Assembly: GCA_963965975.1 (NCBI GenBank)
Contig: OZ014411.1
Location: 10,169,501-10,233,500, forward strand
DNA: 64,000 nucleotides
Source of the DNA: Xestospongia bergquistia
Taxonomy: Eukaryota; Porifera; Demospongiae; Haplosclerida; Petrosiidae
Direction of reading: 5' to 3'
Made by a program: the position numbers and the translations under genes. Each line of letters starts with the position of its first letter. The stretch's first letter is position 1. The notes beneath the pieces are model-generated. The model was given only the letters and a program-made list of their open reading frames with translations, had not been told where the DNA came from and did not search any database. This document shows, one piece after another, positions 13,201 through 24,480 of this stretch.

Positions 13201-14952
13201 CTAGTATAATTCAAAATCTTCTCTATGGTATATCTAACAAGGTATTTTGTGTGTAGATGTTTACATTTTCTAATACTGTCTATAATATATTAGGACATAT
13301 CTCCAAAAAAAGTCTTACCTACTGAGTATGATGATACTCCACAAATGAGTGTCTTTCTAACTGTGCCTTCTTTAGTAAATATTACTATAGTAGTAATATA
13401 ACAATATTTTCTATTATTGTACAGGATGAGAGAGCTCAACTTGTAGACAATGGGCATAATAATAATAATGATGGTAGATCTGTTTATGACAAGTTAATAC
13501 ACATACAAGTAATAATGTTTATTATATGATAATGTAGTTAATGTAATTGATACAGAAATTCTCACCACAAAAAACAGATGTTTACCTTTCAAATTACTGG
13601 GAACCTGGATCTGATATTAACAATATTTATCAACAGCTGTCATCTAAAAAGTATCGAGAGATTTTACGCCAACAAATTGAGTGAGCTGCTAACAACAATG
13701 TTGTTTTGAATGAGAGCTTACTTTTTATAGAATTACTGTTGAATTAGGATCTGGACAATTTGGTACTGTTACTAAAGGAAAATGGGAGTCTAAGGATGTG
13801 GCCATTAAAACATTAAAAGATGATACTTCAGAGGAAGACAAAGTCAAGTTCCTACAAGAGGCAGCCATTATGGGTCAGTTTCATCACCCTAATGTTATCA
13901 AGTTATATGGTGTGATCACTGTTGGAGAACCAGTCAGTTGATAAAAGAGAGCTAACTTTTATACATTTTATTAATACAGATAATGATAGTTTTAGAATTA
14001 ATATCTGGTGGAGATTTAAGACATTATCTTAATTCACTTTGTCCAGAGTATGTCTTGTATAATATATATTAGATAAGTTATCATTGTCAACACTGCAGAC
14101 CAAGAGAGGCTATTCCTTCTCTTTTTCCAATAATTTTACTCAGTTTCTGTCGTCAGATTGTCTCAGGTATGGATTACCTGTCAAAGAAATGTTTTGTACA
14201 CAGAGATCTGGCAGCTAGGAATATACTAGTGACTGAACAGGGTATATGTAAGGTATGATACAATTGTAAATACATATATATAGAATTGATTTATTGCTTT
14301 GTCTACAGATTGCAGACTTTGGTATGTCAAGAAATGTACAAGATGAGAACTATTATATCTCACATGCTAAGAAAATTCCTATCAAATGGACAGCTCCTGA
14401 AGTCAGTACATTGCTAATGTTGTGTATCTGTTATATTGTAAACTGTATAACTATAGGCCTTACATTTCAAACGATACTCCACTGCTAGTGATGTATGGAG
14501 TTTTGGTGTAGTACTTTATGAGATATGGAGTCTAGGACACAGACCATTTGAGAGTTATAGCAATCAAGAGGTAAAATATAAAATATAAAATGAGTAATGA
14601 TGTGCGATCATTTTAGTGTATGAGGCTAATAGATTCTGGTTATCGTCTTCCTCCTCCTCCTGGTTGTCCCAGACCTATCTATAAGATGATGATACAATGC
14701 TGGTAAGAGTGTCTGTATTGTACAATTACTACTTGATAATGTGTATACATCAATGTCAGGCATCCAGAGACTTCTAGTCGTCCTACATTTGTCAAATTGG
14801 TATCAGATCTATCTCAACCTGATGTTCAACTTCTCAGTAGTCCATTATCTAATGAAGACAAGACTTGTAGTCCAAAGTGTCCAGTACTGGGAGGTCCACT
14901 AGATACTGGATATAACCTCTTTATAGATTTACAGAGAATGTATCACTGTTGA
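10249..14952 (+). CDS. Receptor tyrosine kinase, apparently intact, multi-exon
   Basis: A cell-surface receptor of about 900 residues. Exons by splice consensus and phase: 10249-10315 (signal peptide), 10365-10913 (ectodomain 1), 10964-11485 (ectodomain 2), 12281-12577 (transmembrane run around [15 protein letters not shown], then NPLY), 13002-13138, 13294-13350 (donor uncertain), 13425-13508, 13556-13680, 13731-13932, 13980-14047, 14099-14252, 14309-14401, 14457-14570, 14617-14702, 14760-14952 (stop TGA). Phases agree at every junction. The kinase has GSGQFG, the VAIK lysine, the alphaC glutamate (FLQEA), [20 protein letters not shown] and DVWSFG, so it should be active; HRDLAARN marks a tyrosine kinase. 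The ectodomains belong to no family I recognise. Cytoplasmic tyrosines include NPLY and SVYDK. A linker exon present in copy 1 is frameshifted here (11533-11600) and probably skipped. Confidence 0.85.
11533..11600 (+). pseudogene. Broken Ser/Thr-rich linker exon inside the RTK intron
   Basis: This corresponds to 6146-6212 of copy 1, which encodes an open [11 protein letters not shown]-like linker between ectodomain 2 and the membrane exon. Here one base is missing in the TATACTATAGAG run, giving an early TAG. Skipping it keeps frame, because both flanking exon ends are phase 1. Confidence 0.5.
11735..11975. mobile_element. 241-bp foldback element (MITE), 6-bp target duplication ACATAT
   Basis: The ends are GACCTGATTT and AAATCAGGTC. 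The inverted arms pair, imperfectly, for about 100 bp, so nearly the whole element can fold into one hairpin. ACATAT flanks both sides (11729-11734 and 11976-11981). A related uninterrupted sequence at 11233-11255 (CTGCTAATATATCAATATCT) resembles the empty site. It has no coding capacity. It lies in the RTK intron between ectodomain 2 and the membrane exon. Superfamily not assigned. Confidence 0.75.
11985..12245 (+). pseudogene. Degenerate second ectodomain-2 fragment in the RTK intron
   Basis: It encodes traces of [27 protein letters not shown] and [17 protein letters not shown], matching the C-terminal half of ectodomain 2, but with stops. Similar fragments precede the membrane exons at 6594 and about 8341. 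An extra half-domain was therefore part of the ancestral receptor, or an early duplication copied along with each unit. Confidence 0.55.
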
Positions 14953-15059
14953 GAATTTGACAACAAAGCAATTAATCATTAAGACATATGACCATAATGT
15001 TTTCATAATTGTCAGTTGTAGTTCCACACAATTAGTACACAATTTTATTATTAGGTATT

Positions 15060-15268
15060 ATTTATAAAAATCTTTGACACTTAAAGGTATTCCACAAATG
15101 ATAACTTAGAAATTCAACGACAAAGATATGATGGAATACTGTAACAAAATCACTGAGTTACTAGACACAAGAACACTCTATCACTATATGATGTCATCAC
15201 CACAACAGTTGATCCATTTACATCAAATCCTTTATATGTTCCCTATACTACTGATGATGATTTCACTG

Positions 15269-15355
<87 letters not shown>

Positions 15356-15450
15356 TTAATGATTCATATATATAAGAGTGTTCTACCATCAACTGTTAAT
15401 ATTGATGAGAACCCTGCTTATGGAAAACTTGATTGTGATTACATTTAAGA
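15060..15450 (+). pseudogene. Receptor chimera: signal-exon start fused to NPxY tail
   Basis: 15060-15160 matches the 5' region and first codons of the signal exon (ATGATGGAATACTGTAAC at 15128). It then switches directly to the cytoplasmic tail seen at 8664-8874 (YDVITTTVDPFTSNPLY and later IDENPAYGKLD). Everything between, both ectodomains and the membrane exon, is gone. The tail is also interrupted by a microsatellite that ends its frame. It is a deletion product. Confidence 0.55.
15271..15353. repeat. Compound microsatellite (TA)n then (GATA)n
   Basis: A TA run of about 36 bp is followed by about eleven GATA units. It grew inside the receptor tail, where the related copy at 8780-8795 simply reads GTATATATGGATATTAATG. 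The GATA run brings in-frame TAG codons. Confidence 0.9.
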
Positions 15451-17304
15451 TAACACAGCACTATAGCTATTTCTCCATACACTCTATATTGTATATTTTA
15501 TGTAACAAAATATTATAAAGGTACAAAGTGGAGATAGATTAGCTATATCACAACCTCTTCAAAGGAAAATTGAGAATACAAGTTTCCTCATGAGAGTAAT
15601 AATATGTATCAGTAAAATGTAACCTGATCCTTCAAAAGCAAACTTAATCTATAATCAGCACTTTTCTTGTATATATGATCATGTGACTGTGTTTTGAATG
15701 ATCTTTATGGTTAGGTTTCCAATCTATAGAATTGGTAGTGTGTTGGACATTGTTATGTCCAAAAATGTAAATTCATTACTATACTGACACCCAATGACTC
15801 AATAACTTTATACACATTTCCTTAATATAGGGCGTAATTGATTTTAAGGAAACACTAACACCTGGTAGCTCTTTTCCTAATCCTAAGCCTGAGTTTAGTA
15901 TTATTACAACCTGCAAGTTTGAAACAAGTGAAAGTGTGAACTGTTTTAAGGACATTGGTCAAAAGTAGTACATCTGTTTCTGTTTACCTTTCAAACTTTT
16001 TATGGTTGTACAGCTTATTGCTCTGTAGCTGAATCAGATTAGGCTAGCAGTGTACCTTAGAACATTAGTAGAGCAGAAAAATGTATATCATTATGGAAAT
16101 GATTATACAAGTCACAAAATGTTGGAGAGTGGAAAGAACATTGGTAAGACTCAAATTAACAGTTATGAAATCTGTTGCTAATGTGATGTATTTGTGGGAA
16201 TATTCAATTACACATTACTCTAAATATAGTAACACTGGATTGTGCTATCAACAATTATTATGTATATTATTATAAATATTATAATATGCGGTAGCGACAC
16301 TATATGTAGGGATGCCCCGGTAAAAATGGCATCTTCATTAAACTTTATTACGCTTTACACGACGATATCTCTCAAAAATCGTATGCGCTCGGCTTTATAA
16401 CTACTTTAAAGTCACTTTCTAAGCTGACCTCAGATGACTAAAACCTCGATAGTGACTAGAACGAAGTAGAATTCTAGATTCAGCAAATCACAAAAAGTCG
16501 AAAGTGTTCTTTCTTGCTTTCTTTTCTACTGCCGTAGATCATTAACTACACAATCGATTTTCTTGATTTAAACACCAAAGATCAGTGCTTAACACCCACT
16601 GTGTGCTTTTGTCATAGAGAAAAGCTACTGAAGAACTAATTTTGTAATATTATTTACTAGAATACGCCATTTTAGTTGTAAACGCTCCTTGTACGGAAGA
16701 TTACGGGAGAAGAATTGTTTAATTGACTGAAGAGAGAGAATTCTGGAGCTTTTCTGTTCGAGTTCTCAGGTATTAGAAATTTTGGAAACCTATCATAAAT
16801 ACTCCAAGGTTAGAAGTTGGTATAATTATTAGTGATATCATTTTCTCTTTGGAGTAGGATAAGATTGGTATGGATTGGTATTAGTAAGTCGTTATTTTTA
16901 TAACTTTTAATTTTTTATAACTATTGTAAGCATTGAGTTGGATCCATGTTAGCATTGAGTTTTAATCTGCTGACACAATTTGATGAAGTTTCAATAACAT
17001 TATTAACAAAAATAAGGTTAGAACTGTATAATTATAATTATTAGTGATATCATTTTCTCTTTGGAATAGGATAAGAAAACTTCACTATACCTCAAGCAAT
17101 CATTCTAAAAAGACTCTTTAAACAAACTTTGTTTATGTGTCCTGACGTGTAATGTAAATTACAAGTAATTTTGTATACTACTGGTATTTAAAGAGAAAGA
17201 TAATTATTTACAACCTTACTTAAACTGGCATTAACTCCATTACATCATGTGCAGTCACATGAAGTCATTCAAAAATAATGATTTATTTTTAAAAAAGAAT
17301 GGAG
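15451..17304. other. No intact gene; block shared with 26527-27250
   Basis: 15530-15570 is a scrap of ectodomain 1 (GDRLAISQP). About 15570-16290 is duplicated at 26527-27250 and holds a transporter-like exon, listed separately. 16290-16800 is less AT-rich, without a gene I can support. A sequence of about 45 bp containing ATTAGTGATATCATTTTCTC occurs twice (about 16819-16865 and 17039-17085). Confidence 0.4.
15831..15968 (+). pseudogene. Possible membrane-transporter exon, truncated copy
   Basis: An AG acceptor is followed by an open frame (VIDFKETLTPGSS, FSIITTCKFETSE) that stops at TAG 15966-15968. The paralog at 26793 stays open into a hydrophobic run. This copy is frameshifted before that run. 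No flanking exons are recognised. Confidence 0.3.
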
Positions 17305-17898
17305 ACTAGTAATAAAAAAAAAATTCTACAAAAATTAAAAAGATGTAGGGATGCTGCTATAAAAACTAAAGAAACAAGAGCATGATAGGGATGACAATAG
17401 TAGGTCATCATCACTACATAGCAGCACAGTGAAACAATAAAGCAATTAACTGTTGTTAACATTTAACGATGTTTCATTCTATTGTCTTAAGTTTGACAAT
17501 TTCATCACATTATTCACATTAGTTTAAATGAATAGACACAACAATCAGTGATGTCAGAATTGCTAGTTCAATAGTTCAAGTTACTCCAGTGGTAGTTTCA
17601 TTTATTTTGCATATGACAAAACTACCAAATTTGGTAATGTTTCATTGCAGTACTGCAAGATGCTGATCTTGATAAGCAGGATTAACAATTTCATCACACT
17701 TTTCACATTCACTTACAAATAGATCCAACAATCAATGTTGTCACCAACTTATGTTTGTTATATTAGTCCAATGGTATTGTTACACTGTGCTGCTATGTAG
17801 TGATGATAACCTACTATTGTCATCCCTATCATGCTCTTGTTTCTTTAGCAACATCCCTACATGTTTTTAATTTTTGTAGAAAATTTTTTATTACTAGT
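17305..17898. mobile_element. 594-bp foldback element with long inverted ends
   Basis: The first about 130 bp (17305-17437) reappear inverted at 17780-17898, both containing GTAGGGATG, CATGATAGGGATGACAATAG and CTACATAGCAGCACAG. Both outer ends are ACTAGT. As that is a palindrome, it may be the TIR tip or a 6-bp target duplication. The interior contains a diverged direct repeat (ACAATTTCATCACA at about 17498 and 17684). No transposase is present, so it would be non-autonomous. Confidence 0.7.
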
Positions 17899-17929
17899 TA
17901 TGCAGATTTATCGCATTATCGGTTCTGTA

Positions 17930-19130
17930 AATTGTTATATTGTCAACATACCAACAAGTTGGGAAAATATTATTGTTAAACTGCTCTTATCCCTGATGCT
18001 TAAACAAATCAGGCAGGAAATAATACTGACTATGTGTATATATATACAAATAGTATGTATTCTTTACTCGTTCTTTTATCATGTTAGCTTGATATTGGAG
18101 ATATAAGAGATTAATATTTCAAATGATAAGACAATAATTGGAGATGTTGTACTATGAAATATTATACCAATTGAATATGCATCAAGTACAAAAAAATATA
18201 TATTATGAAGTAATGTCCAATTGTATTCTTTTATAATAAATACTGTTCAAAATCACTCTCCCTCCATAAAGTCATCACAGATAGTCATGTATTTTAATCT
18301 TTGTTATAATCAGTAAGACACCAATAATTTACGTTTATATTGTCATTACTTGTTTCAAAACTGCCAGTGTCAGCATCTAGACCAATTGTTACAATGCCAA
18401 AGATTTGTTTTATCAAGCTAATTGTAGTCTATAGAATGCCATATATCAATACCAACCTTTGTAACCATGCCAACCAATTACATGGACCACCACCATGTAA
18501 TTTGTCATGGTCAGATAGTGTTAATATTTTATAATTAGTATTTATTATTATTAGTTGATGTTCATTTGAGTTGAGAAATATGCATTTATTCTAATTAACA
18601 AAAGTTAATGTCACCAGTCATTTTATTATTCTACATATATTATTATATATACATGTATATAATGTCAGATACATGGGTACGTTTCCTTCTTCATGTTTCA
18701 TTTATCATTTATTGGTATATATTCCCAAAGTATGACTATGATGTTGCTATTCAGAGATTATCCTATGAATTTAGGTTCCTATAGTTTCCATAGTGTATTA
18801 ATTTTTGTCATTTAAAGATTTAACTTTCATCTATCTAGTTATGTTAACTTGGACACCAAAAAGACAAGTTGATCAAAACTCTTATTTGATTTGTCAGTGC
18901 AAAAATCCATTTATGAAGTTCAATTAAAGAGTCTTCTAAGGAAGTGACCTGTCAACATTCCATTGTAACAAGAGAAGGAAGTCCTTTACCTTTACACATA
19001 AAATATGTTACTGTTAGGAAAGACAGTGACCAATAGAAAGTATTCCTTTATAAAAGATAAAATATAATAATAACTTCCTTTTTTAAAGAGGGTATGGATC
19101 ATAACTTATCATTACTAGCTTGAATTGAGC
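17930..19130 (+). repeat. Dispersed repeat R1, copy 1
   Basis: Non-coding sequence that recurs at about 27960-29085 and 40740-42047 in the same orientation, and in diverged inverted form between about 47100 and 49150. Shared landmarks are ACTGACTATGTGTATA, CACTCTCCCTCCATA, AACCTTTGTAACCATGCCAA, and a closing AATAACTTCCTTTTTTTAAG. Short open frames here (for example 17861-18106 and 18340-18534) are not conserved as proteins between copies. No TIRs, LTRs or coding capacity are seen; the class is unknown. Confidence 0.6.
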
Positions 19131-19194
19131 TCCTGACAAACTCAGTATTTAAAGGATATCAAAGCTGCTAGTGAACATGAATTGAAACTGCTAC

Positions 19195-20885
19195 AAACAT
19201 TAAAAAATTAAAATTGTTAAAACTGCATTGACATTGTGTTAAAATGTCATTAAGATTGCATAAAACTGTGTTAAAATTGTGTTAAAAGTTTTGTTAAGAT
19301 TATGTTAAAATTGTGTTAAAATTGCATTAAAATTGTGTTAAAACTGGGTTAACATTGTGCTAACATCTCATTAAGATTGTATTAAAATTGTGCTAACATT
19401 TTGTTAAAATCATGTTAAGATTGCTTTAAAATTGTGTTAAAATTTTGTTAAAATTGAATTAAAATTGAATTAATATTACATTAAAATCATGTTAAAATTG
19501 TGTTTAAACTGTGTTAATATTGCGTTAAAAATGTGTTAAAATCTCATTAAGATTGCATTAAAATTGCATCAAAATTGTGTTAAAATTGTATTAAAACTGC
19601 GTTAATGTTGTGTTAAAATTGTGTTAAAATCTCATTATGATTGCATTAAAATTATGTTAAGATTGCTTTTAAATTGTGTTAAGATTGCGTTAAAATTGAG
19701 TTAAAATTCCATTAATATTACTTTAAAATCGTGTTAAAGTTGTGCTTAAACTGTGTTAACATTGCATTAAAATTGTGTTAAAATCTCATTAAGATTGTAT
19801 TAAAATTGCATCAAAATTGTGTTAAAATTGTATTAAAACTGCGTTAATGTTGTGTTAAAATTGTGTTAAAATCTCATTATGATTGCATTAAAATTATGTT
19901 AAGGTTGCTTTAATATTGCGTTAAAATTGAGTTAAAATTCCATTAATATTACATTAAAATCATGTTAAAATTGTGCTTAAACTGTGTTAACATTGCGTTA
20001 AAAATGTGTTAAAATCTCATTAAGATTGCATTAAAATTGCATCAAAATTGTGTTAAAATTGTATTAAAACTGCGTTAATGTTGTGTTAAAATTGTGTTAA
20101 AATCTCATTATGATTGCATTAAAATTATGTTAAGATTGCTTTTAAATTGTGTTAAGATTGCGTTAAAATTGAGTTAAAATTCCATTAATATTACTTTAAA
20201 ATCGTGTTAAAGTTGTGCTTAAACTGTGTTAACATTGCATTAAAATTGTGTTAAAATCTCATTAAGATTGTATTAAAATTGCATCAAAATTGTGTTAAAA
20301 TTGTATTAAAACTGCGTTAATGTTGTGTTAAAATTGTGTTAAAATCTCATTATGATTGCATTAAAATTATGTTAAGGTTGCTTTAATATTGCGTTAAAAT
20401 TGAGTTAAAATTCCATTAATATTACATTAAAATCATGTTAAAATTGTGCTTAAACTGTGTTAACATTGCGTTAAAAATGTGTTAAAATCTCATTAAGATT
20501 GCATTAAAATTGCATCAAAATTCTGTTAAAATTGTGTTAAAACTGCGTTAATGATGTGTTAAAATTGTGTTATAATCTCATTATGATTGCATTAAAATTG
20601 TGTTAAGATTGCTTTAAAATTGTGTTAAGATTGTGTTAAAATTGAGTTAAACTTGCATTAATATTACATTAAAACTGTGTTTAAATTGTGTTTAAACTGT
20701 GTTAATATTGCATTAAAATTGTGTTAAGATTGCTTTAAAATTGTGTTAAGTTTGCATTAAAATCGTGTTAAAATTGTGTTTAAACTGTATTAACATTGTG
20801 TTAAAATTGTGTTAAAATCTCGTTAAGATTGCATTAGAATTGCATCAAAACTGTGTTGAAATTGTGTCATAATTGCAATAAAATT
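19195..20885. repeat. 12-bp satellite array with 473-bp higher-order repeat
   Basis: About 140 copies of a degenerate 12-mer close to TTAAAATTGTGT. The marker ATCTCATTAAGATTG recurs at 19541, 19783, 20014, 20256 and 20487. The spacings are 242, 231, 242 and 231 bp, so two unlike blocks alternate and form a 473-bp higher-order unit present at least twice. The flanks of the array are less ordered. It is non-coding. Confidence 0.9.
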
Positions 20886-21120
20886 ATATAAAACATGTGT
20901 ATAAAACAATATTATACACATGTAAAAGTTGATATGTTATGTATATTAATCACATAATTCAATGAGGTAGTAACTTCATATGTACAACATTTTTAACATG
21001 TTTGTGATCATTATGATTGCAAAATGTTACAGTTGAGACCACTTTATTAGTACTTTATATGTAGTTTAGTCTCTAAAAGATGACATGAAACTCACTCATT
21101 AAAAACATCTTTAGTCAACT
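20886..21120. other. Unassigned spacer after the satellite
   Basis: No gene, repeat or signal I can support. The next recognisable sequence is a receptor tail remnant. Confidence 0.4.
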
Positions 21121-21129
21121 GTCTTGCAT

Positions 21130-22960
21130 TTAGCCAATTCAATATAGAACAGGGAGGTCCACTAGATACTGTACATAACCTCTTTATAGATTTACAGAGA
21201 CTACTAGATACTGTACATAACCTCTATATCTTTATAGATTTACAGAGAATATATCACTGTTGACAATTTGAAAATAAAGCAATTCTTAAGACAAATGTCC
21301 TTAATGTTGTCATTATTGTCAGTTGTAGTTCCACACAACTAGTACATTATTTTATTATTGTATATTATTTGTAAACTTTTTTGACACTTCAAGCTATTCC
21401 ACTGATTATAACTTCTTTGCATCTTCCTCACTTCTTGTATGAATTAATATGTTTCAATTCCTATACCAGTTAAGACACTTCACTGATTGTATTAATAACA
21501 ATTATCATTATAGTAGTAATTATTACTTCACTTATTATTATAATACTGGATTGTATTTGCCTACTGTTTACTAGATACAAGAAGACACTATATGGAAATA
21601 AATGACTTATATAAGAACATTCTACTACCAACTCTTAATATTGATGAGAATCCTGCTGATGGAAATTTGATTAAGAATACACTTAAGATAACACAGCACA
21701 ATAACCATTTCTGCATACACTCTATATTGTATATTTTATATAATAAAATATTATACCAGTACAATAATTATGTAGATAGATTAGCTATATCAAAACCTAC
21801 TCAAAGAAAAATGGTTTTAGAGTTTATTACTTACAAGATGTTAATACTTTTGACAATTATAAAGTCTCATTTGTTTTTATTTAGTCTCTTTTATATTATT
21901 GATTTTAATTATTTAATTAATCTGTTCTAATTAGAAAATCAGTATTTTGGAGCTAGTATACAATGGAGAACTGAGATAATATCAAAAGACTCCAATCTTT
22001 GTAAGTTTTAAACCAAATAAATGATCTATTTATTTTTAATCTATTACTTACAGACCAAGGGAGTTTATTCTCTCTACAGTATCAATTACATTCCACCTAT
22101 TTTAGTCCTTTTATAGTATTATCACATGTATATCCAAATCTTTGCTAACACATTAGACAATACTTTTCAAATTCTTATCTCTTAACTTCATAATTATTTT
22201 TGTATTCTTATTCTTCAGGATCCATTTACAGATACAGGATATAGTACAGCTCTACTTTCTCTCTCTTACTTTATTACTCTATTCCCTAGTATTGATGTTG
22301 TTTCAGCTTATCCATTAGCAGTCTTATCATGGTGAACAATATCTATACTGTAGTGTTAATACAAGATACAACTCAACATAAGGGATGGCATTATACTTTG
22401 ATTTACTTAAGAATGAAATTTTTGGTTTCTATCTTGTGTCTAATGAAGACTTTAAAAAGTGTCTACAAAATTCCTACCATTGTAAGTTTCACATCAAATA
22501 TAATATAATGTGTTTAATTTTTACACCATAACTAACAGACCAGGAGAGTCAGTTCACTCTACAATATCTACTCTCTTCCTCGGTCTCTGTCATCAGGTTG
22601 CTCCAGGAATGAAAAACCAGTCAAAGAAATGTTTTGTACACAGATACATCTCAGCTATATACTAGTGACTTTTTTGAAATATGATGATACAATGGTGGTG
22701 GCAAGAATGTCTTTATTATATACTATGACTACTTGATAACATGTGTACATCTATGGTGGGGGGTATGCTGAGTCTTCTATTTGCCATACATTTGTCAAGT
22801 TGTATCTCAAACTGATGTTCAACTCCTTGGTGTAGTCCAGAGTGTCCAGTACTGGGAAGTCAACTAGATACTGGACATGATCTCTATATAGATTTAGAGG
22901 ATACATCACTGTTGACAATTTGACAATAAAGCAAATATTCATTCTCAACACAGATGTCAA
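21130..22960 (+). pseudogene. RTK array copy 4a: scattered receptor/kinase fossils
   Basis: 21152-21252 holds the kinase C-tail (GGTCCACTAGATACTGTACATAAC), with a segment duplicated in place. 21500-21690 is a hydrophobic run plus the IDENPADG tail; here NPAD replaces NPAY. 21760-21900 is an ectodomain-1 scrap. 22220-22400 encodes PFTDTGYSTA and QDTTQHKGWHYTL, repeated at 24222-24440. 22430-22490 is the hinge exon (LVSNEDFKKCLQN). 22540-22660 is a mutated catalytic loop with KKCFVHR kept and the Asp of HRD lost. 22680-22930 is the C-lobe. Multiple stops and missing DFG/APE exons show it is dead. Confidence 0.65.
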
Positions 22961-23000
22961 TAATGTTGTGATATGTTAAGAGAAATTCAGTGACAAAGAT

Positions 23001-24480
23001 ATGATGGAACACTGTAACAGTCACTAGCCACTAATTTTACTTTTACTATTGCATACAATCAAGTCAAGTAAGTCAAGATATTATGTTAATAGAATTATAA
23101 CATTTAATCTATGTAGGCTATAGTGAGTCTGCTTGCTGTACAGAGAAGTTTATAGACTTTGACTTCATTAAATATAGAGCAAAAACAGTAGGAATCAGTA
23201 AAAATGAGGATATTTTAAAAAATGAAATCAGAATCCTCAAAGAATATCAGTTTAACTGTTCATCAAGTATTACCCATGTTATTGTGTGAGGTGACCTTAG
23301 AAGAAGAAATAATAATCGACAGTTATTTCCTAGTGTTCAAATCTGGAGATCTCAAGGACTTAATGTTAAAAATCGACATAATCAATATAATCTTTTTCCT
23401 AGCAGTGAACAAACTATATACTACTCAACTAATAATGTTAGTACTAATGGAGTGTTTGAATATCCTCTGGATCCACCCATATCAGTACAAAATGGAGATA
23501 TATTAGCTATATCACAACCTCCTGAAGAGGACAGTACTTTTAGAGTCCATTATATACAAGATGTTATTAATTTTTATAGTTATTCAATCTCATTTCATTC
23601 AACAGCTGCTAAATTATCTGGTAATCCAATTAATAATGATTTGGTATTAGTCTATCCTATAACTGGTGAGTTTTATCACATATAATAAATTATTGTAATC
23701 TGTTATATCATTAGATGGATCTTGTGTTAGTAGTTCAATAAATTCTACAGTCATCAAGGAGAATGCTCTACTGATATATGAAGTCAGAGAGACAGGAGAA
23801 AATAGACAGTATATATATTCAGAGATGAAATTCTCATGTAATGGTATACTTAATAATATGTGCACACCCATGACAGGCATCCAGAGACTTCTAGTCATCC
23901 TATATTTGTCAAATTGGTATCTGATCTATCTCAAGCTGATATTCAACTCCTCAGTAGTCTATTGTCTAATGAAGACAAGACTTGTAATCAGAGAACCCAA
24001 TACTTGGATGTCCATTGGATATTAATGCAATAAGTGATAAAATTATAATCAGACTTAGCTGTTTTGTTATTTGCATGTATATTCCCACCATTTACTCCTT
24101 ACCTTTATGTTATTATTGCATGCATATACAATATCCAAATCTATGCTAACACTTTATACAATATTGTTCCAAAATCTTATGCCTTAACTCCATAATTATT
24201 TTTTGTATTTTCATTTTCAGGACCATTTACAGAGCCAGGACATAATACAGCTAGCTCCACAAGCTCTCTCTTAATTTATTACTCTAGTCCCTAGTATTGC
24301 TGTTCTCTCTGCTTATCAATTAGAAGTACTTATCATGATGAACAATATCTATACTGTAGTACTAGTACAAGATACAACTCAACATAAAGGATGGCATTAT
24401 ACTCTGATTCATTTAGGAATGAAATTTTTGGTGCTCTCTTGGGAATTAGAGTGAACGTTTTATTTTTTGACTAATTTAGT
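23001..24480 (+). pseudogene. RTK array copy 4b: receptor pseudogene with internal deletion
   Basis: The signal exon starts at ATG 23001 but has TAG at the ninth codon. Ectodomain 1 (23119-23667) is close to the intact copy but has TGA in the VIVGG motif. Ectodomain 2 (23716-23846) stops abruptly after KFSCNG. The sequence then jumps into the intron before the last kinase exon (HPETSS-like at about 23878), deleting the rest of ectodomain 2, the membrane exon and nearly all of the kinase. 24222-24476 encodes PFTEPGHNTAS and QDTTQHKGWHYTL, a second copy of the exon at 22220. Confidence 0.7.

Noticed and set aside
17861-18534. Short ORFs inside repeat R1 (also 41505-41732 and 47160-47405)
   Set aside because: The protein reading is not preserved between R1 copies, although the DNA is.
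19195-20885. Regularly spaced repeats considered as a CRISPR array
   Set aside because: Monomers are contiguous and degenerate, without unique spacers, and the genome is eukaryotic.
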